A stretch of 15,414 nt of DNA from Armatimonadetes bacterium UBA1398 (GCA_002305165.1 DBQI01000040.1:1-15414), one strand, 5' to 3'. Shown: positions 1-7,810, counted from the first letter of the stretch. Made by a program: numbers and translations. The notes: generated by a model not told the origin, from the letters alone.

Positions 1-2
1 AC

Positions 3-24
3 CTCATGAATAATACGGGCTAGC
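3..24. repeat. Left copy of a window-terminal inverted repeat
   Basis: Positions 3-24 match the reverse complement of 15390-15411 at 20 of 22 bases. The differences are at 12 and 15, both A/G transitions. Read outward from the window, both copies have the form GCTAGCCCG-Y-AT-Y-ATTCATGAG. On the inner side similarity drops at once (25, 26 and 28 differ), and on the outer side the next base already differs, so the shared block is about 22 nt. This is what the terminal inverted repeats of an insertion sequence or similar dispersed element would look like, but no transposase lies in the window and the family cannot be named. Confidence 0.75.
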
Positions 25-83
25 GCAGCCGGAGGCTCTCCCAATCAGCGCGTAGAGCCAACATGAGTCGGAGGTCACCACCG

Positions 84-1394
84 ATGTTGCGAGCAGGAGC
101 GGCAAGAGTCGACATCACGCCATCACCAGGAGAGGCGATTCCCGGTCAGTGGCTCGAACGGCGTGCGGTAGGGGTGCGCGATGCGCTGTTCGCCACTGCG
201 CTCGTGCTCGAGAGTGAGGGGCGCCGCGCTGGACTGGTGTCCTGCGACGTCCTATCCCTAAGGAACCGCACCGTCCACCGGGTTCGTGCCGAGGCGGACA
301 GCCGCCTGGGGATCCCCCCTGAGCGTCTGCTCCTCCATGGCACCCACACCCACACCGGGCCGCCACTCTCCGACGCCCTCGGGACGGCCATCGACGAGGC
401 TTGGGTCCTCCGCGTGGATGACGCTATAGCGCAGGCCCTGCACGCGGCCGCTGCGGCTCTTCAGCCAGCATCGATCGCCTGGCACTCATTGCTGGCGCCA
501 GGCCTTGCCTTCCCGAGGCGTTATCACTTCGTCGACGGCTCGGTGCGCATGCACCCCGCGGGCGACGACCCAGGGCTTCTGAGGCCCGAGGGAGTGCCCG
601 ACGAGGGGCTCACGGCGATGGGGGTGTTCGGCGAGAGCGGCGCCCCGATCGCCCTGGTCGCGAGCTTCGCCTGCCACCCGGTGTGCATCGGGAGTGCCGT
701 GGAGTACTCCGCGGACTATCCAGGGGCGCTAAGGGAGGGGCTCTGGGCCCTCTGGGGCAAGGAAGCCCAGGTGCTCTACCTCAACGGCTTTTCCGCGGAT
801 GTGGGCCCCGACGATGTCGACGACTCGCGGTGTGGCTATGGCGAGGAGGGACTCCGCTACCTCGGATCGGAGCTGGCCGCCCGCGTGACGCCGGGGCTCC
901 GCCAAGCGCGTAAGGCGCCGGAAGTCGTCATCGAAGGCAGCTTGGTGAGGACCCCGCTGGAGGTGCGCCAGCCTGCTGCGGAAGCCCTCGAGTCAGCCAG
1001 GCGCGCTCTGCCTGGCGACCTTGCCGAGATCCCCCAGGATGTAGTGCTCCTCAAAGCCCGCGAGCTGCTTTTACTGGAGCGTGAGGTGCAGGAGCAGCCC
1101 GTCATCGACGCCGAGATCACTCTCCTACGGATCGGCGACGGCCTCATCGTTGGGTGGCCGGGCGAGATCTTCAGTGCGTACGGCCGCCGGATTCGCCGAC
1201 TTAGCCCGCTGAGGCACACGATGCCCGTCGCCCTGGCGAACGGCTGCCACGGTTACGTGCCAACGCCGGAGGCATTCGGAGGAGGCGGATACGAGACGTG
1301 GCTGTGCCGGTCCAGCAAGCTGGAACCGCGCGCCGGTGACAAGCTCCTGCTGGCTACTCGGGACGCGATGGCAGCCATGCGCCAGAGGCTGTAA
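84..1394 (+). CDS. Neutral/alkaline ceramidase-family protein, cytoplasmic, N-terminal-domain-only form
   Basis: A 436-residue protein of the neutral/alkaline non-lysosomal ceramidase family, zinc amidases that split N-acyl-sphingosine in characterised members. The ATG at 84 is chosen over the one at 63 because GGAGGT at 70-75 sits 8 nt before it; the position-63 start has no clear ribosome site. Family landmarks in order: an RVDITPSPG start (about 8-16), HGTHTHTGP (85-93), SFACHPV (194-200), YLNGFSADVGP (232-242, where relatives usually have a GDxxP form), WPGE (358-361), LANGCHGYVPTPEAF (384-398) and GGYE (401-404). The HxH, the later His198, Glu361 and Tyr403 match the zinc-site residues of bacterial neutral ceramidase. 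There is no signal peptide, and it is much shorter than secreted ceramidases of about 650-700 residues. Many such short proteins are uncharacterised, so the substrate need not be ceramide. It converges on the next gene with a 9 nt gap. Confidence 0.88.
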   Translation: MLRAGAARVDITPSPGEAIPGQWLERRAVGVRDALFATALVLESEGRRAGLVSCDVLSLRNRTVHRVRAEADSRLGIPPERLLLHGTHTHTGPPLSDALGTAIDEAWVLRVDDAIAQALHAAAAALQPASIAWHSLLAPGLAFPRRYHFVDGSVRMHPAGDDPGLLRPEGVPDEGLTAMGVFGESGAPIALVASFACHPVCIGSAVEYSADYPGALREGLWALWGKEAQVLYLNGFSADVGPDDVDDSRCGYGEEGLRYLGSELAARVTPGLRQARKAPEVVIEGSLVRTPLEVRQPAAEALESARRALPGDLAEIPQDVVLLKARELLLLEREVQEQPVIDAEITLLRIGDGLIVGWPGEIFSAYGRRIRRLSPLRHTMPVALANGCHGYVPTPEAFGGGGYETWLCRSSKLEPRAGDKLLLATRDAMAAMRQRL

Positions 1395-1403
1395 CCCGGA
1401 GAC

Positions 1404-3491
1404 TCAGGGCGCTTGAAAGACGCGGGCGTACCCGATGCGGCACTCGCCCACCGCACCCAAGTCGGAATGGTCCACCGGCTGCCCATGGTGGGGCACCTTG
1501 CCGATAAGGAGAGCCTGGGCGGCGCCAACCAGGCTGCCCGCGTGGGCGAACTCGCGTATCAGGGTCCAGCTTTGTCCGTCGCTGCTCATCTCGACCACCC
1601 CATACTCCCGGCCCCATCGGGCCCTCAACCACACCCACTCACCCTCAGGCACCGTGGGGCCGATGACCTGGCTGCCCAGCACGTCCGTCTGCACCAAGCC
1701 ATCGCTCCGCGTTCCGAGCCTGATGCCCCCTCCCTCGGACTGCACCATCGCCCCGGGGCCCCAGGACATTCCCTCGTCCGTGCCTTGGTGTATGGCGACG
1801 ATGAAGCCCTGCACCTCGCCCTCCAGAGGCACGCTGGCGTAGGCGTAGCTGTGGCCGTGGGCGCGGATCCGCAGGCTCGCCCCATCGAGCTCCATGGTAG
1901 CGGGTTCGTCTCCCGCCTCGGAGAGGTAGGTCGTCGCATCGGCAGGGAGCTCCATTCGGGGCGCGTCCGGGGCATCCATCTCCGGCGGCATCGCGCGCAG
2001 CATCGCGAACTCGGCCTGCCGCTCGGCCACGCGGGCCTCCGCTCGGGCCTGCCGTCGGTCGCAGCCCTCATCCACAAGGCCCCGTAGCTCCGGCGTTAGG
2101 CGCGGGAAGTACTGCTCGCTCAGATGGGTCATCAGGTGTTCGTCCGCGAGCCACCCCGCTAGGGTGTGGTACCGGCCGTTGAGCGCCAGGAGGCGTTCCG
2201 TGAGATCGGCCGTTGGGTACCCCGCGGCGTCGTTGTTGCAGAGCACACCGATGGAGTTGTGGATGTTGTAGCCCGAAACGAAGTACCGTAGGTAGTCGTC
2301 GCCCTCGTAGAGGGCGGTTCTCCCCTCCCCCCGGAGGATGTAGTCGACATAGGCGTCGGCTTGAGGCAGTGAGCAGGTTCCCGGACCCAGGGCGAAGGTG
2401 GAGTGCCACTCCAGGATGCCCTGCTCGCCGACGATGGCGCGCGCCTCGCGGGCGAGCGCGTAGAGGGCGGCGGGGCTGTCGATGTATTGCCCGTCGAAGT
2501 AGAGGCCATCGGGCTTGTGCTGTTCCATCACTCGGCGGATCTCCGGGAGGAAGAGGCCCATGTTCTCACCCGTGCCCGTGCCCGGCGGCCATCCAGCGAA
2601 GTTCTCGAAGCTGTTCAGGGCCGCCGGTTCGAGAGCCGTCCCCCGCAGGAAGTAGTAGGGGCTGGTGTAGACGATGAACCGCATTCCCAGCCGGTGGAGC
2701 GTCTCTCTGACGCGGGAGAACTCCTCGGGACCCAGCCGTGGCTCGAAGCCGAGGTTCCAGTCCTTCCACAGCAGGACCTCGGACTGGAGGAGCACCACGT
2801 CGCCGTGTTCGGCCCAGGACTCCAGGACATCATCGGGCGGGTACGCAGACTGGTTCGACCAGTGCCAGATCACCTGTTCGGATAGGGAGCGCTCCCAGTC
2901 GTAGGGCTTTGGCGGGCAGACGCCGACCCACAGGACCTCATCGGCGCTCAGCGGATACTGGGCCACCACGTCATCGTGGGGATATGCCGGCGTCTCCGGT
3001 TCCGCCTGGGAGCAGTACACCCCGAAGGCGCCCCACTCGTCAGCGAAGACGTGGTTGTTCTGGTGCGACGCGGACCACAGAATGGGGATCCGCCGCACCA
3101 CCGATGTCGCGAGGGGCTCATGGCAGTGCAACATCAGCAAGGAGTCACCATTGATCCGGATGGTGAGGGCCGGTGACTCGCACACAACGCGGGCGAACCC
3201 TGGCCCCTCATGCGTAACCTCAAGGCCCGCGAGACCGCTGCCAAGGTGAAGTTCCGCCACCGGTCGTTGGTGACCGATGCGCTGCGCTAGGGCCACGATG
3301 CCACCCTCGGCATCGATCGTCATCATGGCGCCCGTCGTCACGACGCGAACGCCTCGGGGCGTTCGCTCCACCGACTCTACGGCCATCCCACACTGGGCGT
3401 CAGGGAACATCCCAGGGGCCATGAGCTCCTGGAAAGTGGGCGCGGCCGGCCACTCGGCGACCAGCAGCGCGAGGGGTATCAAGGCAACCAT
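1404..3491 (-). CDS. Putative secreted TIM-barrel glycoside hydrolase-like protein with C-terminal beta-sandwich
   Basis: The frame is open upstream to 3800, but that extension has poor composition and runs into the next gene. The ATG at 3491 gives a 695-residue protein starting with a short hydrophobic stretch (MVALIPLALLVAEW), a weak export signal without an early Lys/Arg. A weak GCAGGTG lies about 7 nt upstream. Residues about 30-200 are beta-rich. Residues about 225-450 look like a (beta/alpha)8 barrel of the alpha-galactosidase-like superfamily, with a strand-like RFIVYTSPYY (271-280), then DGLYFDG (328-334) in which Asp333 is the likely nucleophile-type acid, and ILEWHST (359-365). Residues about 475-500 are Arg/Glu/Ala-rich helix. 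Residues about 530-695 resemble a DUF1349/laminin-G-like sandwich, including the pattern SSDGQSWTLIREF (636-648). A role in extracellular glycan cleavage is inferred; I do not recognise a named GH family. The start codon is uncertain. Confidence 0.68.
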   Translation of the reverse strand: MVALIPLALLVAEWPAAPTFQELMAPGMFPDAQCGMAVESVERTPRGVRVVTTGAMMTIDAEGGIVALAQRIGHQRPVAELHLGSGLAGLEVTHEGPGFARVVCESPALTIRINGDSLLMLHCHEPLATSVVRRIPILWSASHQNNHVFADEWGAFGVYCSQAEPETPAYPHDDVVAQYPLSADEVLWVGVCPPKPYDWERSLSEQVIWHWSNQSAYPPDDVLESWAEHGDVVLLQSEVLLWKDWNLGFEPRLGPEEFSRVRETLHRLGMRFIVYTSPYYFLRGTALEPAALNSFENFAGWPPGTGTGENMGLFLPEIRRVMEQHKPDGLYFDGQYIDSPAALYALAREARAIVGEQGILEWHSTFALGPGTCSLPQADAYVDYILRGEGRTALYEGDDYLRYFVSGYNIHNSIGVLCNNDAAGYPTADLTERLLALNGRYHTLAGWLADEHLMTHLSEQYFPRLTPELRGLVDEGCDRRQARAEARVAERQAEFAMLRAMPPEMDAPDAPRMELPADATTYLSEAGDEPATMELDGASLRIRAHGHSYAYASVPLEGEVQGFIVAIHQGTDEGMSWGPGAMVQSEGGGIRLGTRSDGLVQTDVLGSQVIGPTVPEGEWVWLRARWGREYGVVEMSSDGQSWTLIREFAHAGSLVGAAQALLIGKVPHHGQPVDHSDLGAVGECRIGYARVFQAP

Positions 3492-3635
3492 GGCGTACAC
3501 CTGCCCGTTCGCGAACGCTTCGGCTGTCCACACCTTCCGATATTGGGGTCGCGATACCTTGGCGGCCTGCAGGTCCGTCGCCGGTAGGCGGCGCACTACG
3601 CATTGCCTGACTGGTGGCGGCAAAGGAGGCCCCGT
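3492..3635. promoter_or_regulatory. Divergent intergenic region with a 12 bp perfect palindrome
   Basis: This 144 nt gap separates the TIM-barrel gene (-) from the lipoprotein gene (+) and must hold both promoters. A perfect palindrome, CGTTCGCGAACG, lies at 3506-3517, ending 15 nt from the minus-strand start, where a dimeric repressor could act. A very strong AAAGGAGG at 3622-3629 serves the plus-strand gene. No convincing sigma-70 -35/-10 pair was found on either strand. The operator role is inferred. Confidence 0.4.
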
Positions 3636-4673
3636 ATGCGCATAACGCTGTGCATGGTGATGCTCGGAACCCTCATCCTCGTTCTCGGATGCCGCTTTGG
3701 GCCGCTTAGTTCCGGGCCGCCGCCGGCCGAACAGTCTGGCGCCACGGCTGAGCGCGCCGTAACCCAAGCTCCGGCGGCGTCCCAGGCCGAGCCTCCGCAA
3801 GCCGACGAGGCGCTAACGGGCCAGATCACCTACTCCCTCGATGGCAACATCCACTTCATGGACTTGGTTGAGCGTGAGCCGCGGCAGCTGACCATGGGCG
3901 GCGTCCCAGAGACGGAGGCCGGGCTCCGGTTCGGTTGTCCGAGCTTCGTGGATCAGGAGACCCTTCTGTTCCTTCGCTGGGAGAGTGACGATCAGTGGCA
4001 CGTCACGAGCCGAACCATAGCCTCTGGCTCGATTGAGTCAGAGTGGGACGCCATCACGGAGGTCCCCTACCCCACCGCGCTAGGTTGGAGCACCTTCTTC
4101 GAGGAGGTCTTCGCCCTGTGGCAGATCGAGGAAGGCATGGAGCCCGGGGACGACTTTGGCGCTCTGCTGCAGCTCTGCGCCTATGATGGTGACGTGGTCA
4201 CCGATCTCGAGGGCATCAGGAGCTGGTTTGGGGGCGTCAGCATCAATCAGGCACGGATCCGCGTCTCGCCTGATGGCGCGATGGTCTCCATTCCGAACTT
4301 CCCCACCGACGTCTCGGACTTCTACGTCCTCCATGATCTGGAGACGGCCGGCCAGGTCGAGCTTCTGCCGCAGGAGGTGCTCGGGAGCCTCTACATCACG
4401 GCGCTGGACTTCGGGGATGGGACGGTATACGGAGCGATCAACGACATCACCGAGGAGCAGGCGTGGGGCAATGGCCTCTACCGCTTGGACTTGGAGACGT
4501 TCGAGCACGAGAAGATCCTGGCGCTCGACGGTTCCCACGGCATCGCCGTGAGTGAGACACTGCAGTTGGCGGTCATGTCCACCGCGGAGGATGACCTCAT
4601 CCTGGTCGACCTGGCCACCGGCAATAGCCAACGCATCGGGCGGGGCACCGATCCGGACATCTGGCCCCGGTGA
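3636..4673 (+). CDS. Lipoprotein with TolB/WD40-like beta-propeller features
   Basis: A 345-residue protein. The ATG at 3636 is preferred to the in-frame one at 3603 because AAAGGAGG (3622-3629) lies 6 nt before it and it puts a clean lipoprotein signal at the N-terminus: MRITLCMVMLGTLILVLGC, with Cys19 as the lipidated residue of a VLGC lipobox. A Pro/Ala/Gln linker follows (about 20-57). The rest consists of repeated short beta blades with Asp-rich turns, such as ITYSLDGNIHFMDL (64-77), RIRVSPDGAMVSIPN, NGLYRLDLETFEHEKIL and LILVDLATGNSQRI. The ending GTDPDIWPR recalls the last blade of TolB-type propellers. Such proteins bind partners or peptidoglycan rather than catalyse; no ligand can be deduced. 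It heads a probable operon, with the HAD gene beginning 29 nt after its stop. Confidence 0.72.
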   Translation: MRITLCMVMLGTLILVLGCRFGPLSSGPPPAEQSGATAERAVTQAPAASQAEPPQADEALTGQITYSLDGNIHFMDLVEREPRQLTMGGVPETEAGLRFGCPSFVDQETLLFLRWESDDQWHVTSRTIASGSIESEWDAITEVPYPTALGWSTFFEEVFALWQIEEGMEPGDDFGALLQLCAYDGDVVTDLEGIRSWFGGVSINQARIRVSPDGAMVSIPNFPTDVSDFYVLHDLETAGQVELLPQEVLGSLYITALDFGDGTVYGAINDITEEQAWGNGLYRLDLETFEHEKILALDGSHGIAVSETLQLAVMSTAEDDLILVDLATGNSQRIGRGTDPDIWPR

Positions 4674-4702
4674 GCGCGCGTGTGGCCTAGAGGGAGCTGC
4701 CG

Positions 4703-5521
4703 TTGTTCGAACTGATCATCGCGGACGTGGAGGGAGTGATCGCTCCCGCAGGTGGGTCGGAATACGCCTGGAACCTCGATCACTTCGTCCGGCTGCGGGA
4801 GCAGATCGCCCGGCTCGGTGTGCCTTGCGTACTCTGTACCGGGCGGCCGGTGCCGTATGCCGAGGCGCTGTTTCAGGCGCTCGAGATGCTCCATCCCCTT
4901 CCCTCTGGTGTGCGGCGGCGTCTGCGCGCAGCATCCGGGGGCCGCCCGTTCCGTGGTTGGCCCTCCATCGTGGAGAACGGGGCTTGCTTCTACGATCCTC
5001 TGACCAAGCTCGCGGTTCCGCATCCCGCGCTGACGCCGCCCATTCGGGAAGCCTTCTCCGAGGTGCGACGACGCATCCTCGAACCCCTCGCGTGCCGCAC
5101 CGGAGCGCAGATAGAGGCCGGCAAGGACTACTCTGTGGCCATCGCGCCGCCGTTCCAGGGCGATGACGGCGTTCGGGTATCTCCCGCAGCCTTCCGATCG
5201 GTCGTGGAAGAGGCTCTGGGCGACTCGGCACAGCTCCTGGAGGTCGCCAACAGCCAGAGTGCGGTGGACCTCACCCCGAAGGGCGTGAGCAAAGCCTCAG
5301 CGCTGAGGGTGCTCCTGGACTGGAGCGGCCTGGACCCCGCGGCCGTTTTGGGGGTTGGCGACACACTGGCCGACGAGGCGTGGCTGGCGGCCGTTGGGTT
5401 CAGCGCTGCGCCGAGTAACGGCGACCCCGCTCTCACCGGCATCCACTACCGAGCCAGCCAACCTGAGACCCTGGGGCTGTGCGAGATCCTGGAGCACGTC
5501 GCAGCGCTGGACGGTATGTAG
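4703..5521 (+). CDS. HAD-superfamily (Cof/IIB-like) phosphatase-like protein, TTG start
   Basis: A 272-residue cytoplasmic protein starting at TTG, supported by AGGGAG at 4691-4696 with 6 nt spacing; no ATG or GTG alternative is as good. HAD motifs are visible in order: motif I IIADVEGV (5-12) with Asp8 as nucleophile, motif II CTGRP (45-49), a WPSIVENGACFY block (86-97) typical of IIB/mannosyl-phosphoglycerate-phosphatase-like proteins, motif III lysine at 193 or 197 (PKGVSKASAL), and motif IV GVGDTLADEAW (217-227) with Asp220 and Asp224. The second Asp of motif I, normally the general acid, is Glu10. A DLEGV motif I occurs in ThrH, the phosphoserine:homoserine phosphotransferase, so this does not prove inactivity. 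The insert between motifs II and III places the cap as in sugar-phosphate phosphatases. The substrate is unknown. It lies between the lipoprotein gene and mutY on the same strand. Confidence 0.78.
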   Translation: MFELIIADVEGVIAPAGGSEYAWNLDHFVRLREQIARLGVPCVLCTGRPVPYAEALFQALEMLHPLPSGVRRRLRAASGGRPFRGWPSIVENGACFYDPLTKLAVPHPALTPPIREAFSEVRRRILEPLACRTGAQIEAGKDYSVAIAPPFQGDDGVRVSPAAFRSVVEEALGDSAQLLEVANSQSAVDLTPKGVSKASALRVLLDWSGLDPAAVLGVGDTLADEAWLAAVGFSAAPSNGDPALTGIHYRASQPETLGLCEILEHVAALDGM

Positions 5522-5628
5522 GCGCTGGAGCCGCGAGACGCTCGCACGGTCTGGCAAGCCTGGGAACCCTCGGACGCGGGCTTACGACTGCGTGGAGGAT
5601 TCGGAGGGCCCGAGGCGGACACTCCTCC

Positions 5629-6690
5629 ATGCCCCCTACCCCGCCCCGCCCGGACGAATTGGCAGGTCCTCTTCTCGCGTGGTTCGAGGAGGCCCGACGT
5701 GCAATGCCGTGGCGCGGGGTCGATGACCCGTACCGCATCTGGCTCTCCGAGATCATGCTACAGCAGACCCAAGTCGCGACCGTGATCCCCTACTACCAGC
5801 GATTCGTGGAGCGCTTCCCCACGGTGGACGAACTCGCCGCAGCGGACGAGGACGAGGTCCTCGCGCTCTGGCAGGGGCTGGGGTACTACTCGCGAGCGCG
5901 CAACCTCCAGCGCGCCGCGAAGCTCATTGCCTCTGAGCATGGCGGCGAGTTCCCGAGGGAGCCAGCCGCGGCACGCGCCCTGCCGGGCGTTGGACCCTAT
6001 ACCACTGGCGCCGTGCTGAGCATTGCATATGGCGTGCGCTTGCCTGCGGTGGATGGCAACACGGAGCGCGTTCTGGCCCGGGTGATGGGCATCGAGGGGG
6101 ATCTCTCGCGCGGCCCTGCGAAGCGCACGGTTCATGCCATCGCGGCGGAGGCGGTGCCGGACAGCCGGCCGGGGGAGTTCAACCAGGCCGTCATGGAGCT
6201 GGGCTCAACGCTCTGCTCACCCATCTCCCCATGCTGTGAGCGCTGCCCCCTGGAGTCGCTGTGCGTAGCGGCGCGCACGGGACGCACCGGTGAACTGCCC
6301 ACACCCACCGTCCGGCCGCCTGTGGAGAGACGCAAGGCCGCCGCAGCCATCGTGCGCCGGCGCGGGCGCGTGCTCGTGGTGCAGAGGCCGCCCACGGGCT
6401 TCTGGGCCAGCCTCTGGGAGTTCCCCTGGGTGGATGTGACGAACGATGGAGACCCCCAGGGCTCCCTCGTCGATCACGTGCGCGGCCACCTCGGCCTTGG
6501 TCTGACCGGCCTAGCGCCCCTCGGGTCCCTCAGCTACGGCATCATGAACCGGCGGTATGCGCTCACTGCCTACGGCGCCAGCTCGCGCGCGGGGCGAGCC
6601 CCCGCAGCGGCTCGCTGGGTCGAACCATGCGAGCTAGCGGCCCTCGCCATGCCGGCCCCCCACCGGAAGCTTGCCGAGCGCATCGTCTAA
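5629..6690 (+). CDS. mutY: A/G-specific adenine DNA glycosylase MutY
   Basis: A 353-residue base-excision repair enzyme that removes adenine mispaired with 8-oxoguanine. The frame is open back to 5479, overlapping the HAD gene, but homology begins only after the ATG at 5629, which has a weak GAGGCGG at 5611-5617. The glycosylase domain is intact: MPWRG (26-30), SEIMLQQTQV (40-49) with catalytic Glu41, the helix-hairpin-helix LPGVGPYTTGAVLSIAYG (118-135), and VDGNTERVLARV (141-152) with catalytic Asp142. The 4Fe-4S loop is exact: Cys196-X6-Cys203-X2-Cys206-X5-Cys212. A NUDIX-like 8-oxoG recognition domain follows (about 232-353, with GFWASLWEFP at 257-266). In that domain the usual H-x-FSH segment reads Y-G-IMN (303-307). 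Its stop overlaps the stop of the opposing phosphoesterase gene by 4 nt. It is probably cotranscribed with the two genes upstream, 107 nt after the HAD gene. Confidence 0.95.
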   Translation: MPPTPPRPDELAGPLLAWFEEARRAMPWRGVDDPYRIWLSEIMLQQTQVATVIPYYQRFVERFPTVDELAAADEDEVLALWQGLGYYSRARNLQRAAKLIASEHGGEFPREPAAARALPGVGPYTTGAVLSIAYGVRLPAVDGNTERVLARVMGIEGDLSRGPAKRTVHAIAAEAVPDSRPGEFNQAVMELGSTLCSPISPCCERCPLESLCVAARTGRTGELPTPTVRPPVERRKAAAAIVRRRGRVLVVQRPPTGFWASLWEFPWVDVTNDGDPQGSLVDHVRGHLGLGLTGLAPLGSLSYGIMNRRYALTAYGASSRAGRAPAAARWVEPCELAALAMPAPHRKLAERIV

Positions 6691-7775
6691 CGCAGCGCGA
6701 TCGTCTCCCACGGCGTGGGCGTGACCAAGAGCTGCGCCGAGCGGATCTCCGCTGGGACGCCACCGGGCACGACGGACACGCTTCCCACATCGTCCAGTGG
6801 CACCGCGCAGGTGGCCCACGCTGCGGTTGCGGCCAGATAGTGCGTTGCCGTCCCGGACGTAACCACAATGGGGCCGCCCCGGTAGGTCAAGAGCAGCGCG
6901 CCGGCGCCCCCCGTCACGCGAGGCAGAGCGATCGTCGCCGCCAAGGAGAGCCGCCCCCGAGGGGCGCCCGGGATAGGCAGGAGCCTCGCTTCGGGGTCGT
7001 CGCGCTCGACCCAGACCGTGTGTAGGTCATCGCCGATGAGGGAGAGGAGCCGGTAGCCGATGCCGCACTCGGCCGGCGCCGTGGAGAAGGACAGCGCGCC
7101 CGTCGTGAGGTGCGGGGTCCCGTCGGGGGACTCGTAGAGCCGGTTGCGGTGGAAGTGGCCGGTGAGGGTGAAGCGCAGCCGGCGCCCCTCGAAGGCCGCC
7201 AGCACCTCCTCCCAGTTCTCGATGCCGTCCGAGGGCTCGCCGAAGGGGTGGTGAGCCATGACCATGATGGGTTCCTCGGGCCCGATCTGGGCGAGTTGGC
7301 GCTCGATCCAGCGGAGTTGGACCTCGCCTACCGTGCCGTTGTGCTCCAGGCGGCGTCCATGGAAGCGCGGGGTGTCCAGAACGAGTAACCGCCAGTCACC
7401 AATCCGGTAGTGGGCCCAGGCGGGCTGCCCTGTGTACCGCCTGAAGAGACTGCGGTACAGCCGAGGGCCGGGGACGGCGTCGTGGTTGCCTGCCGCGTAG
7501 ACGACTGGGTGGGGGAAACCCTCCAGGGCCGCCATGAACCCCTTCCACTGGACGTGGGTGCCGGTATCGGTGAGGTCGCCCGGCATGAGTAGGGCGTCGA
7601 GGGGCAGTCCGCTCACCTGGCTCAGCCCCCACCGGAAGTCGGCCAGGGGATCGCCGTCAGGCTTCTGAGTGTCGCCGATCACCCCCAGGAACATGGGCGC
7701 CGTGTCTGCCGCGGCGATGCACGGAAGCAGTAGCGCCAGGCTGATCATGAGGGATCGGATCAGTCGAGTCAGCAT
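6687..7775 (-). CDS. Secreted calcineurin-like metallophosphoesterase with extra C-terminal domain
   Basis: A 362-residue protein. The ATG at 7775 is chosen because GTGAGGGTGA lies just upstream and it gives a clear Sec signal (about 1-23, MLTRLIRSLM then a hydrophobic core ending in AAAD); the longer frame to 8102 runs through the opposite gene. The binuclear-metal phosphoesterase motifs are present: GDTQ (34-37, Gln replacing the usual His of DxH, as in some CSTP1/CpdA-like proteins), GDLTD (66-70), GNHD (96-99), AHH (174-176) and GHFH (206-209). The C-terminal 120 or so residues after the last motif, Gly/Ala/Val-rich and beta-like, do not belong to the catalytic fold and are of unknown role. 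Export puts the activity outside the cytoplasm; the phosphoester substrate cannot be told. It is divergent from the GH172 gene and overlaps mutY tail to tail by 4 nt. Confidence 0.85.
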   Translation of the reverse strand: MLTRLIRSLMISLALLLPCIAAADTAPMFLGVIGDTQKPDGDPLADFRWGLSQVSGLPLDALLMPGDLTDTGTHVQWKGFMAALEGFPHPVVYAAGNHDAVPGPRLYRSLFRRYTGQPAWAHYRIGDWRLLVLDTPRFHGRRLEHNGTVGEVQLRWIERQLAQIGPEEPIMVMAHHPFGEPSDGIENWEEVLAAFEGRRLRFTLTGHFHRNRLYESPDGTPHLTTGALSFSTAPAECGIGYRLLSLIGDDLHTVWVERDDPEARLLPIPGAPRGRLSLAATIALPRVTGGAGALLLTYRGGPIVVTSGTATHYLAATAAWATCAVPLDDVGSVSVVPGGVPAEIRSAQLLVTPTPWETIALR

Positions 7776-7810
7776 GGGATCACCCTCACCGGTACAGCGA
7801 CTGTAGGCCG

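Noticed and set aside
3492..3800. N-terminal extension of the TIM-barrel gene across the lipoprotein gene start
   Set aside because: The extra residues are basic and low in quality, and they lie opposite the lipobox signal and strong ribosome site of the lipoprotein gene.
5479..5628. N-terminal extension of MutY overlapping the HAD gene
   Set aside because: The extension is Arg/Gly/Ala-rich and unlike MutY, homology starts near the ATG at 5629, and the upstream ATG overlaps the previous gene.
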